From contig JBANAY010000003.1 of assembly GCA_037952775.1 (NCBI GenBank), positions 23,808,001 through 23,872,000 on the forward strand: a stretch of DNA of 64,000 bases. The letters are read 5' to 3'. Of the stretch, positions 51,444-62,100 are shown one piece after another. The position numbers and the translations under genes are program-made. This DNA is from Clonostachys chloroleuca. Taxonomy: Eukaryota; Ascomycota; Sordariomycetes; Hypocreales; Bionectriaceae. Each line of letters starts with the position of its first letter. Position 1 is the first letter of the stretch. The notes beneath the pieces were generated by a model that saw only the letters and a list, made by a program, of their open reading frames with translations, did no database searches and was not told the origin of the DNA.

Positions 51444-51966
51444 AAGCCTTAATTATACTGTTTAAGATAGAGCTTTTTCCTAAGTTTATTTTACTATTAA
51501 TAATAGTAAGATATACTCTTTATTCTTTATTCTCCTTAATTTAGATAATATCTATTTTTATAAGTTAGTAAAGTATAGTATAAGCAGTATTAGGGGGATA
51601 TCTTAATAAGATCTTAGTTAAAGAGTTAGATAAGGTCTTATTAAGATCTAACTTACTAAGGACTTAATTAGATTAGAGCTGGATATTAGAATAATTACTC
51701 TATATTATAGTTTTCTTATTAAGGCTAATATATCTATAGGTATTCTGAAGAGAGAGACCTTTTCTTATATTTAATCTATTAAAGAACTTATTAAATATAA
51801 ATTAGTATCTGGTTTATAGTAATATATTATCCTATTAAGCAGGAGGTATAATCTCTTTAGCTTTCTTATAATACTTACTAGTAATTAACTACTTAATAAA
51901 TTTATTAATATTAGATATATAGATATTACTAAATTTAGTAGTAAAGAATAGATATTTATTATCTAT
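51444..51966. repeat. Right remainder of the AT-rich block entered by element C
   Basis: RIP-type sequence continuous with 44101-44155 if element C and one target copy are removed. It holds foldback copy 4. It ends abruptly at the 3' end of the dehydrogenase gene, where CA/TG return to normal. Confidence 0.6.
51597..51650. repeat. Foldback repeat, copy 4
   Basis: Left arm at 51597-51616, right arm at 51631-51650, with about 16 of 17 pairs complementary and the outermost bases diverged. It lies in the same host block as copies 1-3 once element C is removed. Confidence 0.55.
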
Positions 51967-53657
51967 CTACAGGTTAATTAGATTAGTCACCTGCTTTTCC
52001 TCTGATAGAACATCTCCAGTTTTCCATAGACTTGTGACCGTCTTCCATTGAGTGTAGAACCTAAGTCCATCCTTACCATAAAAGTTTGCACCACCTGTAG
52101 CCGACACGCTTGCCTTGTTACCAGTGAACGAGAACATAGGCAGCGGTACGGGGATGGGCGAATTGATACCAACTTGACCCGCCTCAATGCCTCGCTGGAA
52201 CGCACTCGCTACTGCTCCAGATCTGGTGAAGACCACAGCGCCATTTCCATAAGGGTTCGAGTTGATAAGATCTATAGCTTGGCCGAGAGTATCAACTTCA
52301 AGACAGACTAATACTGGACCAAAAATCTCCTCTTGATAGCACCTCATATGAGGCTTCACGCCGGTGATGATTGTAGGCCCGACCTATGGCACGTCAGATA
52401 TAACTGGTCACTATGAATTTCAAAAGACGGCAGGTCAGTACTTACCCAATTACCGTTTGGAAAACCACTGGGCATCTGGTTTCGCCCATCTAGTATAATA
52501 TTAGCACCCTCAGCCTCGGCGCTAGCAATGAGTTCCTCGCATCGCTTGCGACTTTGAGGGCTGATAAGAGGCCCCAAGTCCGAGCCATCAGCAAACCCTG
52601 GCCCCATTCGAAACTTGGCAGCAATTTCAACTAGATCGCTGACCCATTCTCGCGCTTTGCCTACAAGGACAGCGGCGCTCAATGCCATGCAACGCTGGCC
52701 CGCAGCACCAAAGGCAGCTCCGGCTATAGCAACAAGGGCCTGCTTTTTATCGGCATCGGGAAGTAAAGCAGTATGATTCTTGGCTCCGAGATTGGCCTGT
52801 ACCCTTTTACCATTGGCACTAGCTCGACGGTAGATGTAATCGCCGGCTTTATTAGAGCCAACGAATGAAATAGCCTTGATCTCCGGCCCATCGAGAAGGA
52901 AGTTGACGGTATCATGGGCGCCGTGGACGACGTTGACAACACCAGGAGGCACACCAGCCAGTTTACAGAACTCTGCAATCATCATAGCTGCCCCAGGTGT
53001 CCGCTCAGATGGCTTCAATATAAAGCAGTTGCCAGTGGCAATGGCAATAGGCAGGCTCCATAAAGGAATCATAGCTGGAAAATTGAATGGACAGATGGCC
53101 ACAACGATTCCGAGAGGTTCGCGATAGGAACGAGTTTCCATATCTTTGGCGACTTCTAGTACCTCGCCCCCCAGCTGTGTAGTGATACCACAGGCCGTCT
53201 CGCATACTTGCAGTCCACGTAGAACATCACCCTTGGCATCCGCAAAGGTTTTGCCCTGTTCAGTGGTGATTAAGACAGCAAGGTCATCTATGTGTTCTCT
53301 GATCAAACTTGTGAACTTGAAAAGAACTTGCTGTCTCCTGAGAATGCTTGTTGAGCGCCATCCGGGGAAGGCAGCCTGAGCAGAGTGTATAGCAGCCTCA
53401 AGCTCAGCTTTAGTCGACTTGGGCACAAGAGTGACAACCTCATTGGTAGCCGGATCGTGGACCTCTAACCATTCTTGGCTTGAAGATGGTATAAACTCAT
53501 TATCAATAAAGTTATCAGTCTTGTGCGGTGACTGTATTTTGTCGTGGTTGCCTGGATAACAGCGAGACTGAAGTGGCTGCATCTTGGTGTTGGCGAATAA
53601 GAGCCTAGAACAAATAGCAGGGGTGTTTCCAAATGTACTGTTCATATTGGAATTCAT
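51967..53657 (-). CDS. Methylmalonate-semialdehyde dehydrogenase (acylating), mitochondrial
   Basis: Two exons: 53657-52446 (404 codons) and 52383-51967 (138 codons plus stop). They are joined by a 62-nt GTAAGT..TAG intron at 52445-52384, which joins 'PNGNW' to 'VGPTIITG' in phase 0. The protein has 542 residues. ALDH-superfamily motifs: '[12 protein letters not shown]' with Asn192, the NAD-binding '[12 protein letters not shown]', 'NLGAKNH' (the form typical of this family, lacking the Glu of ordinary ALDHs) and 'GQRCMALS' with catalytic Cys323. In the family the enzyme turns methylmalonate or malonate semialdehyde plus CoA and NAD into propionyl- or acetyl-CoA, in valine, pyrimidine, beta-alanine or inositol breakdown. 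The Arg-containing N-terminus suits a mitochondrial presequence. The last residues ('KQVTNLINL') are unlike the family and coincide with the transposon boundary. It is divergent from the dioxygenase gene. Confidence 0.93.
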
Positions 53658-54140
53658 GTCCGGGTCAAGTGCTTTATAAAGGTATGAATTACCTACCTCT
53701 TTTACGCTAAGTGCTCACGAAGAGCTTGTGAAATTGGGTACGTAGTCCATGTAATCCCAATAGGGAGAATGACGTTCCAATCACAAGACCAGGAAGTTTC
53801 CGTACCCACCATGTGAGCGAGCTAGGAGTTTTCCGACCCCCACTTGCTACTTCTTTGAGGCGGAAACAACCTAGCTTACTTGATGGGCTTCCATTGCCGA
53901 GGGACAGCCGGAGTCGGCCGACTGACTGTTGTAATAACGTTTGTACAAGAGATGCGAGATCCGAATATTGATTTAGGAGCGAACCAAGATCTGACATCGT
54001 GCTCAGAAGACGATCTGCATAAATTAATTTGATTACCTATTAGAAAATCTGCCAATTCTTCTTCTTTATTAATCAGAAGATTATCAACTTCTAAAACTCA
54101 CGTTTATTGAATATAAATCAATCGCTGGGCACAATACAAA
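53658..54140. promoter_or_regulatory. Shared divergent promoter region, dehydrogenase / dioxygenase
   Basis: A 483-bp gap separates the two start codons, which point away from each other. It contains the perfect 10-bp palindrome GTCGGCCGAC (53913-53922), with a further CCG/CGG triplet just upstream. Such arrangements are typical of Zn2Cys6 factor sites, and a Zn2Cys6 gene lies 5 kb away. A 96-codon open frame on the minus strand (53997-53707) overlaps it but matches nothing known. Confidence 0.5.
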
Positions 54141-55492
54141 ATGGCATCGCCACGCCAAGTAGTTACCCTCGACGCTTCCGAGCCTCTTGAGAAGATCAAC
54201 GAAGTCATTGCTCGAGACGGAGGAGTCATTGTTTCCAACTTTCTTTCCTCGGATCTTTTGAAAGAATGCCTTGAAGCCAGTAATTATCCACCTAGTGCGA
54301 TAAACTCTTACCATGGTCTCACATCATTGTCTAGTTGAGCCTCATTTCATTGGACGCAAGCTTTACACTTCTGATGCCACACATAATGAGCTTGGCAAGG
54401 AATTCTTCTCCCCAGGATCACAGCGTGTTTATGTGGGTGTTCTAATGTGTTCGGGAAAAATCAACGAAGCTCCGATTCTAATAATTGTGAAAAGGGCCTG
54501 CTGGGCAAGATGCCAAAACAACTGACCAAGATCCTTCGATCACCTGTCTGGAACGGAATCATGGAACGATTTTTAAGGTAACCGCCCCTCTGACTAGCCT
54601 AGTATTCTGAGGCTCACCATATATAGCGACGAGTTCTCTTCCTACACGGGAGAGACACTGGTGCCCCAGAAGAGCGGCTACATGTTGAACGCAACCACTG
54701 CAATCCGTCTGGTCCCTGGGGCCAAAGCCCAGCCGTTGCACAGAGTAAGGCCTGTAGCTATTCCCAGATTCGAGTCATTTCCCTCGTATCTGACCATGTC
54801 ACAGGACCAAATGGCCTACCAGATTCGTCCCGATCCCACAAACCCATTGTTCACTGTCATGGTAGGCTGTCTGATCGCGGCGTCCAAGACGACTGTTAAG
54901 AATGGTGCAACCCGAGTCATCCCTGGTAGTCACCTGTGGGGATCCGACCGGGCACCGAAGCCGGAAGAAGCAGTCTATGCCGAAATGGAACCAGGCTCTG
55001 CATTGTTCACCCTCGGTTGTAAGTCTTAGTCTTCCTTGATGTCTTTCCTGATATTCACCACATAACTAGCTTGCTTCCACGCTGGTTCGGCGAACCTGTC
55101 CGAGGAAAACGATCCGGACGCAAGCCGAACATTGTTCGCAGTATTTGGGTAAGTGAATATAGGTTGCTCGCTAAAGCATTATAACGCCAAACTATACTAA
55201 GAAATGTTGCAGCCAGCGAGACTACTTCCGACAGCACCAGGACGAGGTTCTTTCCACGCCGATTGAGGTTGCGCGTACGCTGCCTGAAGATATTCTCAAG
55301 ATTACTGGTTACTGTAAGTCTACCCTCTGATCTTAACTTACAGTGCATATTCTCAGACAATTTGCAGATAAAGCTGTTGGTGGGGTGGGTTACGTCCTTA
55401 ATCATCAAGCGCCGGTTGAGTTTTTACATGATTCAAACAATGGCATTGGCAAACTGGGAAGCCAACAAACCCTTGTCAATGGAGTTATGTAG
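54141..55492 (+). CDS. Phytanoyl-CoA dioxygenase (PhyH) family Fe(II)/2-oxoglutarate oxygenase
   Basis: Eight exons give 318 residues: 54141-54279, 54335-54432, 54495-54577, 54627-54744, 54805-55018, 55070-55148, 55213-55313 and 55368-55492. The seven introns are 49-64 nt, and frames join exactly at every junction. Intron 2 (gtgggt..gaaaag) has weak sites. Iron ligands are His145-x-Asp147 in 'QPLHRDQMAYQIRPD' and His221 in 'SCFHAGSAN'. Arg237 is a candidate 2-oxoglutarate-binding residue. Other family blocks are 'LVPQKSGYMLNATTAIRLVP', 'NGATRVIPGSHLWG' and 'AEMEPGSALFTLG'. Members hydroxylate or otherwise oxidise small organic substrates with O2 and 2-oxoglutarate. Fungal relatives act in catabolism and secondary metabolism, so the substrate is open. 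It is divergent from the dehydrogenase and convergent with the MFS gene. Confidence 0.92.
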
Positions 55493-56713
55493 TATATAGA
55501 TACAACTGACCACTTGAGGAAATCTCATATTATTACATCAAATGCCAATATTCTTTTTAGGTTGCCCAATTGATGAGGTTTCATAAAGTAGTATTATATA
55601 GAAGTTCAAGTTATATTTAAAAATAAATCTTGGTGAGGTATCTGGAACCGTTTCTAGAACTTTTCATCGCGGCCCTCCTAGAACTATCTCTTTTATCTTG
55701 ATGCTAAGTAAAATGCTATAGTTAAGAAAAAAATAGGGGTCAGCCCAACATAGTAGGAAAACACATAGAGTGATGCCTACCCTGGACATCACAACATAAC
55801 TCATCCAAGCCAGGGGTCTTTAAAAGATACTCGTATTTAGATTTCTCGTATTATTACCTGACAATAGATCGCCAACAGAGCTAGCCGCAGTCAAGGCTCA
55901 GAGCGAACAGAGGTTTGTTCGCCGTTATGACTCTCCCGCCGGCGTGACTCTCTTAATAAACTCTAATTTCTCTGTTTCTCCCTATTTCAAGCCGCCCTCC
56001 CCGGTAGTTGTAGGCATACCTAAGAAGGCAGGTTCGCTGCAGAGACGAGAAAAAAACCAGCGTAATCTATAGCTGCGCTGTGGCAGGTCTAAGAAATAGT
56101 ACGAGGATTTCGAGGAAGCGTGTAAGAGATTGTCGGGCTAGCGATAAAGGAAAAGGAAGAGAGGAAAAGGAAGATAAATAATCTAGTCTTAATAAAAGCT
56201 CCTTTCAGTACCAACCGATAACAAAACACACTAACACCAGCCACCTCTCCAACTCACCTAAGTGTTCTCGGAGACGGCTCTTTAATCTTGATATAACTAA
56301 ATAAGCTAGAGGATGAACAGTTTAGTATCTCTTAACTTTATTACATGTGGCGAGCCTCGCGATATGTGGTTGATATTAATATATATACTCGGGAGACTAA
56401 ATCAAGAATGCTTCACCTATTGATAGGAGCTAGGATGATCTTCCAGTGTTGTATAAACTAATTAAAATCTCCAATAAACTCTTGTCCTTAATTTCATATT
56501 TCACTTTTTATAGATATATATTATAAATTACGAAGTATCTGAAGTTGCTATCCTGAGGCTCTGTGCTAGCTAGCTGAATGGGAAAAATTCTTCACCTTGG
56601 CACAAATATAAATATCAGCTGCCTAACAATATATACTTGTGCGTTAGCATAATATGCTTGGTCCAGGGTTCATTGAACCAGCTTACTTGAAGCTATGTCT
56701 TATGATTTATGTA
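55493..56713. other. Intergenic region between convergent dioxygenase and MFS genes
   Basis: 1.2 kb without a supported gene. From about 55980 to 56170 a plus-strand stretch reads 'KPPSPVVVGIPKKAGSLQRR' and, after TAG codons, 'LRCGRSKK*YEDFEEACKRL'. This may be a fragment of a decayed gene or transposon, but no family was recognised. The rest is AT-rich and holds the 3' UTRs of both neighbours. Confidence 0.45.
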
Positions 56714-58542
56714 CTAGAGTCGCTGCTCATCCACATCACCATATAGTTCCCGCATTGCTTTGGTCGTGTACTTGGGAAGATAACGGCAAATAACAGGTAA
56801 CCATGCCGCTGTGATGATGGAGACTCCGATAAGGCTCACGACGCAAGCGAATCCCATTGTGTACCTTGGAGCTGAGGAAGAAGGCCAGAAATAGCTCGAA
56901 TAGAGGGCAGAAGAAACGGATATAGAGTTGATGACAGCAATAGAAACAGCCCGCTTCTTGGCTGGCAATGCCAGTGTTTCAGACGCCCAGCTAAGAATAA
57001 GAGGCGCTGTTGGATAGAGCCCGCCGATGTACAAGCACGTGAAGGCATACCGGATGTTGTTGTGTCCCTCAAGAGACAGACCGACCACGGCGCTGATCCA
57101 AGCAATACTGAGACCGGCAACTATGTGCCACCTTCGTTCGCGATATCTATCAGACGTGTAAGGAAGAACAAGAAGGACCGCTGTACCAGTCTGGATAAAT
57201 ATAATCAGTCTCTGTTTAGGAAAAAGGAACATTTGTATCATATACTCACTGCCCAGACTGGGATTGTCATCCACTGTGCAGAGGTCCCGGTGTAGCCCAT
57301 GCTTTTAAGGACTGTGGGAATAAAGTAGGAGATACTGGTCGCAGAGTTCTGGCAAATATAGACCACGACGAATACATACATCCTGAGGTCCACGAGGGAA
57401 GCTTTTAAGGCTTCCCAATTGGTCAAGACCTTGTCGGAGCTCACGACAATGTCCTTCTTGTCGTGAAGAATACGTGCTACAGCCATGGCACGCTCGTCTG
57501 TATTCAGTCGTCGGCTCGGGCTGTGCGGATAATCGAGAAGCACAAACTTGGAGCTAATAGCAATGCCGATTGTAATGGCTCCCTCTATGATAAAGAGCCA
57601 CCTCCAGCCAGAAATTCCCCGGGCTCCTTCAAGGCCAGTAATGACAGCTCCTGCGATGAGACCCGAGGCTGCTCCGGAGAAGCAAATGGCTGTGTAAAAG
57701 AGACTGAAGCGCTTGCCTGCCGTGTTCAGGCGGTTAATCCATGAAAAATAGTGCTCCAGTTGGTTCGTAATCTCAACTCACCAATCTCATTGCTTTTATA
57801 CCAACAGGACATGATATATAGGACACCCGGGAAGAAGCCCGCCTCTAGCATGCCGAGGAAGAAACGACACGCAATCATGTCTCGGCTGTTTCGGACCTGA
57901 GACATGGCGCAACAGACACCGCCCCATAACTTGGAGGAACGTTAGCAGGAGATAGAGGGTCTGGTTTAGAGAAGTTACTAACTGTCATCAGAACTGAAAG
58001 ATACAGAGAGGGCGATATTCGGTAGAGGATCATATTAGAAGGGATCTCCCATATAAGATACCCCACGAAGAATATAGAGATCAACAGCGCATAATCTGGT
58101 TTGGAATTAGCCGCTTTATTCCATCCAGTGGGAAGACATGATGAATACCATTGTCGCTGAGCCCAACTTCCGCCCCCATGCCAGCAGCCATGGCGTTGCC
58201 CTATCTGTGTGTTAATACTAGACCAATACTAGCTATTGAGAGGGCAATTGATTTGTGGGGACGAACAATGTTGCTCCGGTCGACATATGCCATGACGCAC
58301 ATAATCCAAAGGATAGGAAGTTGGAAGAGATCCACCTTGCGCAACATCTTCTTCTCCAGGGGGGTGTCTGGGGAATAGTTGCGAAGCGCCACCTCAACCT
58401 CGTCATCAGTAAAACCAAATTTCCCGCGGTATGTATCATTCTGGATATTAATTGATTCATGGTCTCCTTCGCGAATATTGGTCTTGTTGATGTCGTCCAT
58501 CTTGAGATCTCCAGAGACCTGTGTGGGTTTGTGGTTTTCCAT
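56714..58542 (-). CDS. MFS transporter, anion:cation symporter (Dal5/allantoate-permease-like) family
   Basis: Six exons give 510 residues: 58542-58267, 58200-58149, 58095-57983, 57929-57782, 57716-57250 and 57190-56714. The five introns are 53-66 nt. Family marks are the long cytoplasmic N-terminus, 'YVDRSNIG' at the end of TM1 (residues 86-93), 'FFVGYLIWEIPSNMIL', 'CRFFLGMLEAGFFPGVLYIM' and 'GWRWLFIIEGAITIGIAI'. In the second half are 'YTSDRYRERRW' and 'YPTAPLILSWASE'. About 12 membrane helices are expected. Relatives import organic anions, vitamins or ureides with protons across the plasma membrane; the cargo cannot be told here. Intron 1 has an unusual donor (gttcgt). It is divergent from the Zn2Cys6 gene, which suggests that factor controls it. 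Confidence 0.93.
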
Positions 58543-59074
58543 GATAAAAATTTCAACTACGGTGGGTAGAAAGGCTGATTTTGGCGAAGATTGAAGCTGA
58601 TGGTTGCTGGTTGAAGAAAATTCTAGACTTGGTGGTGAGTATCCTCCTTTTATCTATGACCAGCCTAGACCCGTGTTGTACCAAGTTAGCCTTGAACAGC
58701 CGTATGGTATGCGAAACGGGAGTCTGTTTCCAGAGCCCAAGTTGATCATAACCTCTGTGTCTCGCTTACTCGGAACCGAGGCATTGGTGGGAGATATCCG
58801 ACCGCTTACGGAGTCTTCCGGGTCTTGCACTAAACTACACTAACTATTGGCAACTAACCTAGTTGAGGTTTCTATTATATATAGGGGCGACTCGATTGGC
58901 TTGGGGAGAGTAGCGGGGCATTACAGGATGCTGCCGCACCCAGAATTTGAGGGCTTCCCCATGAATACTCGGAAAATCAAATAGTGGTAGACGTTGAGGT
59001 CGTTGCCGAGTCGGATCATTCCGATCTTCATCTCCCATCCCCATGCTGATGCCAGTCTCATCCCTCGCTTTCTC
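58543..59074. promoter_or_regulatory. Shared divergent promoter region, MFS transporter / Zn2Cys6 factor
   Basis: 532 bp between the two start codons. It holds the inverted repeat CTCGG-AA-CCGAG (58769-58780), a CGG-N2-CCG arrangement, and near 58801-58812 an everted CCG-N4-CGG (ccgcttacgg). These are candidate binding sites for the neighbouring Zn2Cys6 factor (inference from triplet geometry). Confidence 0.5.
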
Positions 59075-61561
59075 ATGGGCCGGACAAGGATATCGCGCGC
59101 ATGTATTGCGTGCCAACAGAAGAAGCAGAAGGTCAGTCTGTAGACTCCATGCGCGCACCGCCCTCACTCTTGTGCCATCCACCAAATCTCAGCTTACCAA
59201 GGGCAACAACCAGTGCGACGGGAGGACTCCATCTTGCAATAATTGCCTGAGGGCGCATCGAGGTCAGTTACAAGCACGTCCAAGTAAAGCTGTTACAGCT
59301 CCTCATCAGATCCACAGAGTGCGTTATTCAGGATCCATCTACCAAACGACAACATCCTCGCGGTTATCTAGAGGTCCTTGAGCGACACAATGCATCCCTC
59401 GAAAATCATGTAGCGTCTCTCGAGGAGAGAATCAAAGAATTGCAGACGAATACAGAAGTCGACTTGATGAATCGAGATACGCCCGGAGAATCCGGTGTTC
59501 TTGCTACTCAAAGGTCGGCCCAGACTTTTGCTCTTCCCTTTAGCGCTTTTGTCAGGACTGAAACGAACCATTCGGGCATAGTTATCGTCCTCGCCCCTTG
59601 CGAGAAGACTTTGATAGCAATAACACAGAATTCAACGAACCTGTTGCAGCGGCAGAGAGTTTCAGTATACCAACCGTCTCTACTGCAAGCCATGACCGTA
59701 TCGATACCAATGGGGATACAGGAGACACAGAAGATGCGACAAATCTCGAGATGCTATGCTTGCGCCCGGCGGGGGCAGATCCTCATTACTTCGGAGCCTC
59801 GTCCACGTACTCCTTCACAAAAATATTCTCAGCATCCCTGAGGGCGATAGGAAGCCAGGCACCTGGGCTTACCCTATCTGGAGTTGCAGACAGCTTCGCG
59901 GCGTCTCGGCCCAGGCCGAGCCCCGCGCCTTTGCCGCCGAGGTCCCTGACCACAATGCTCACGTCGGCGTATTTTGACCAGATACACCCACAGTTTCCAT
60001 TTCTCCATCGGCCAACTTACTTGGAGTGGGAAGAGCAGGTTTTGCGGGCGTGTGAGTGTGGTTCCGAACCTGAAGCCACTAAAGCATTCTTTGTATACGC
60101 GGTACGCTCCATTTTCTCCATTTGTCGTTTTCTGTTGTTTCTCTCTGACCTGAGAAGCTTGCTGCTGTGGGGGCTTTAACAGGACCGCTTGCAAGTGGCT
60201 CTCTTCCTGAGGTAAGACATGCTACCTAATGCAATCAACGGGTGGCAATAACAGACTGCTGAAACTAGATGCAGGGTCTATATGCGTCAGCTGAAAATTT
60301 GTTTGAGCATGTAGTGAAACTAAACACATTGGAGTCTATACAAAGCATTCTGTGCTGCGCCATGTACTCGATTCGCTCGCCCGTCGGAGCTTCTGTTTGG
60401 TATTACGTCTTCTTCTACTCCGCCTGCATATGCCTTGAAGCTCACCCGCAGCACTTAGGTTACTCTCTGGTCTCGCCCTTCGTCAGTGCACTGAGCTAGG
60501 TCTGCATCGGAAGATGCCGTGGGTCAAATTGGATTCGAACCCACTCAAAACGCAGATGAGGAGGCGAATATTCTGGTGCTCCTATAACCTCGACCGCGCT
60601 ATTTCTGTCACGCTGGGCCGTCCCCAGGGAATAACCGACAATGATATCGATGTGGAGGTAAGAAAACCTTTTCCAAGATTGTTCATCCCTATTCTAAATT
60701 GATCAATAGTTTCCCTTGGATATTGACGATAGTAATCTCACCGCCGATGGCGTGCTCTGTGAACCGAGAACCAACCCGGCCGATCTGAGCACCACTATGT
60801 CTGGCGCAATCCATACCATTCGCCTTCGCCGAATCTGGGCAAGGATCCAAGGACTCGTATATCCGCAAGTCAGCGGGGAGATCAACACAATAATGCCGTC
60901 CTTGATCAACAACCTGAGGCAAGAACTTGACGAGTGGTTGGAAACATCACCCCCACAGCTCGCCTCCAATGTAGAGCACAATAACGCATTTGGGTCTCGC
61001 GAGTGGTTCGAGGGAATGTACCACCATTCGATCCTTCTCCTCCACCGGAAAGGTCTTACAGATACTCGCAACAGGCCACCACCAGAGACGTTCCTCGCAT
61101 GCGCCCGATCTGGAGCTGCTATCTGTACTGGCTACCGGCAATTCTACCTCAATAATCGTCTCACAGATACCTGGGCCGGGCTACATAATCTTTTCCTGGG
61201 CGGTGTGACCTTTCTTTACTGCTTGTGGTCTAGTCCAGAGACGAGAGCAAACTTCAGGCTGGATAGCGTTTCGAACATCTGCATGGCATGCAACGTGGTC
61301 TTGTCCATCACGGCGGAGCGATGGCCGTGTGCAGCAGCGCACCGTAATACTTTCGACATGCTCACCAATGCAACCATGTCAATGCTAGTTGAAACAAACA
61401 CGACGTCATCGGAGCCTTCATTTCCTATATTACCCTCTTCAGCGACCGATCAGTTTTCAGGATACTTTGCTAACATGGCTGAGGTTGGGATCAGCACATC
61501 TGTGGAGGAGCTTTTATCCAACATGCTAGATCCAAGCATGGAATGGAGAGAGGTGGCGTAG
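59075..61561 (+). CDS. Zn2Cys6 (Gal4-type) transcription factor with fungal-specific middle domain
   Basis: Proposed exons are 59075-59131, 59214-59262, 59318-59513, 59582-60101, 60158-60211, 60275-60399, 60459-60657 and 60710-61561, giving 683 residues. The zinc cluster is exact: Cys10-x2-Cys13-x6-Cys20-x6-Cys27-x2-Cys30-x6-Cys37. It is split by two introns, and the start ATG is the one that gives this short N-terminus. A coiled coil follows (about residues 52-77, 'LEVLERHNASLENHVASLEE'), as in dimeric DNA-binding factors. The Fungal_trans domain begins near residue 231 ('YFDQIHPQFPFLHRPTY') and includes 'RRRIFWCSYNLDRAISVTLG' (residues 368-387). Intron 3 (gtcggc donor) and the acceptors of introns 4 and 5 are the least certain. 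It is divergent from the MFS gene; likely a pathway-specific nuclear regulator of this cluster. Confidence 0.9.
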
Positions 61562-62100
61562 CTCAGGGATTCCATAAAATGAAGAACCTTTCATGACTTT
61601 TAATAATGATATAAGAGGTTTTCCAATACTGGTTGGAACATGCTGCGGCCATTTGGAATCATCAGGTCGACTGCTACCTCACCTCTAAACATGTTGGTGT
61701 CCTTTGTTGCGTATATTGCTCACAAGGGAGTTTTGGCGGAGGCTTGACAGCGTAGCAATTCGAAGCAGCACATTCGTCAGCACACAAATAGGCCGTACTG
61801 GAGCCCGAATGCGCCAATCTAATGAAGCTTCCGCATAGTACGTATGAGGTAGTCAAGCAGTATTTAACCAAATTGCACATGGTTCTCTATTTGAATATAT
61901 ACACTCGGTTGTTCAACGTCTATTATAAATATAAGAGATGGTACGACTGATTTCAGATCTTAAGTCAATCAATGAGGGGATAATTTAAGAGACGGTAATC
62001 CCTTGCGGGCCTTAATCTATCTACCTCTTATCCTCTTTTTACCTTAAAATCATAAGAATCAGATGAGAGTTGTTATGTCTTAAGACCTAAAACCGTAGGT
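61562..62100. other. Intergenic region downstream of the Zn2Cys6 gene
   Basis: Normal composition up to about 62000, then increasing RIP character. Its only notable content is the Cys-rich minus-strand frame at 61674-61880, listed separately. Confidence 0.4.
61674..61880 (-). CDS. Possible small cysteine-rich protein (68 residues)
   Basis: A complete minus-strand frame with eight Cys in 68 residues. An N-terminal stretch 'YCLTTSYVLCGSFI' is moderately hydrophobic and could be a weak signal peptide. Then comes 'AYLCADECAASNCYAVKPPP' with a Cys-rich pattern. Small secreted Cys-rich proteins often sit at the edge of repeat-rich DNA in fungi, as here. There is no homology I recognise, no intron is needed, and a chance frame is quite possible. 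Confidence 0.2.
   Translation of the reverse strand: MCNLVKYCLTTSYVLCGSFIRLAHSGSSTAYLCADECAASNCYAVKPPPKLPCEQYTQQRTPTCLEVR

Noticed and set aside
1..51966. AT-rich DNA as mitochondrial or plasmid insertion
   Set aside because: CA/TG depletion with TA excess, LTR pairs and gypsy/copia/PiggyBac motifs explain the composition as RIP-mutated transposons; no mitochondrial gene was seen.
53707..53997. 96-codon minus-strand open frame just upstream of the dehydrogenase
   Set aside because: No family resemblance, no splice link to the dehydrogenase, and only 50 bp before its start codon; more likely promoter/5' UTR sequence.
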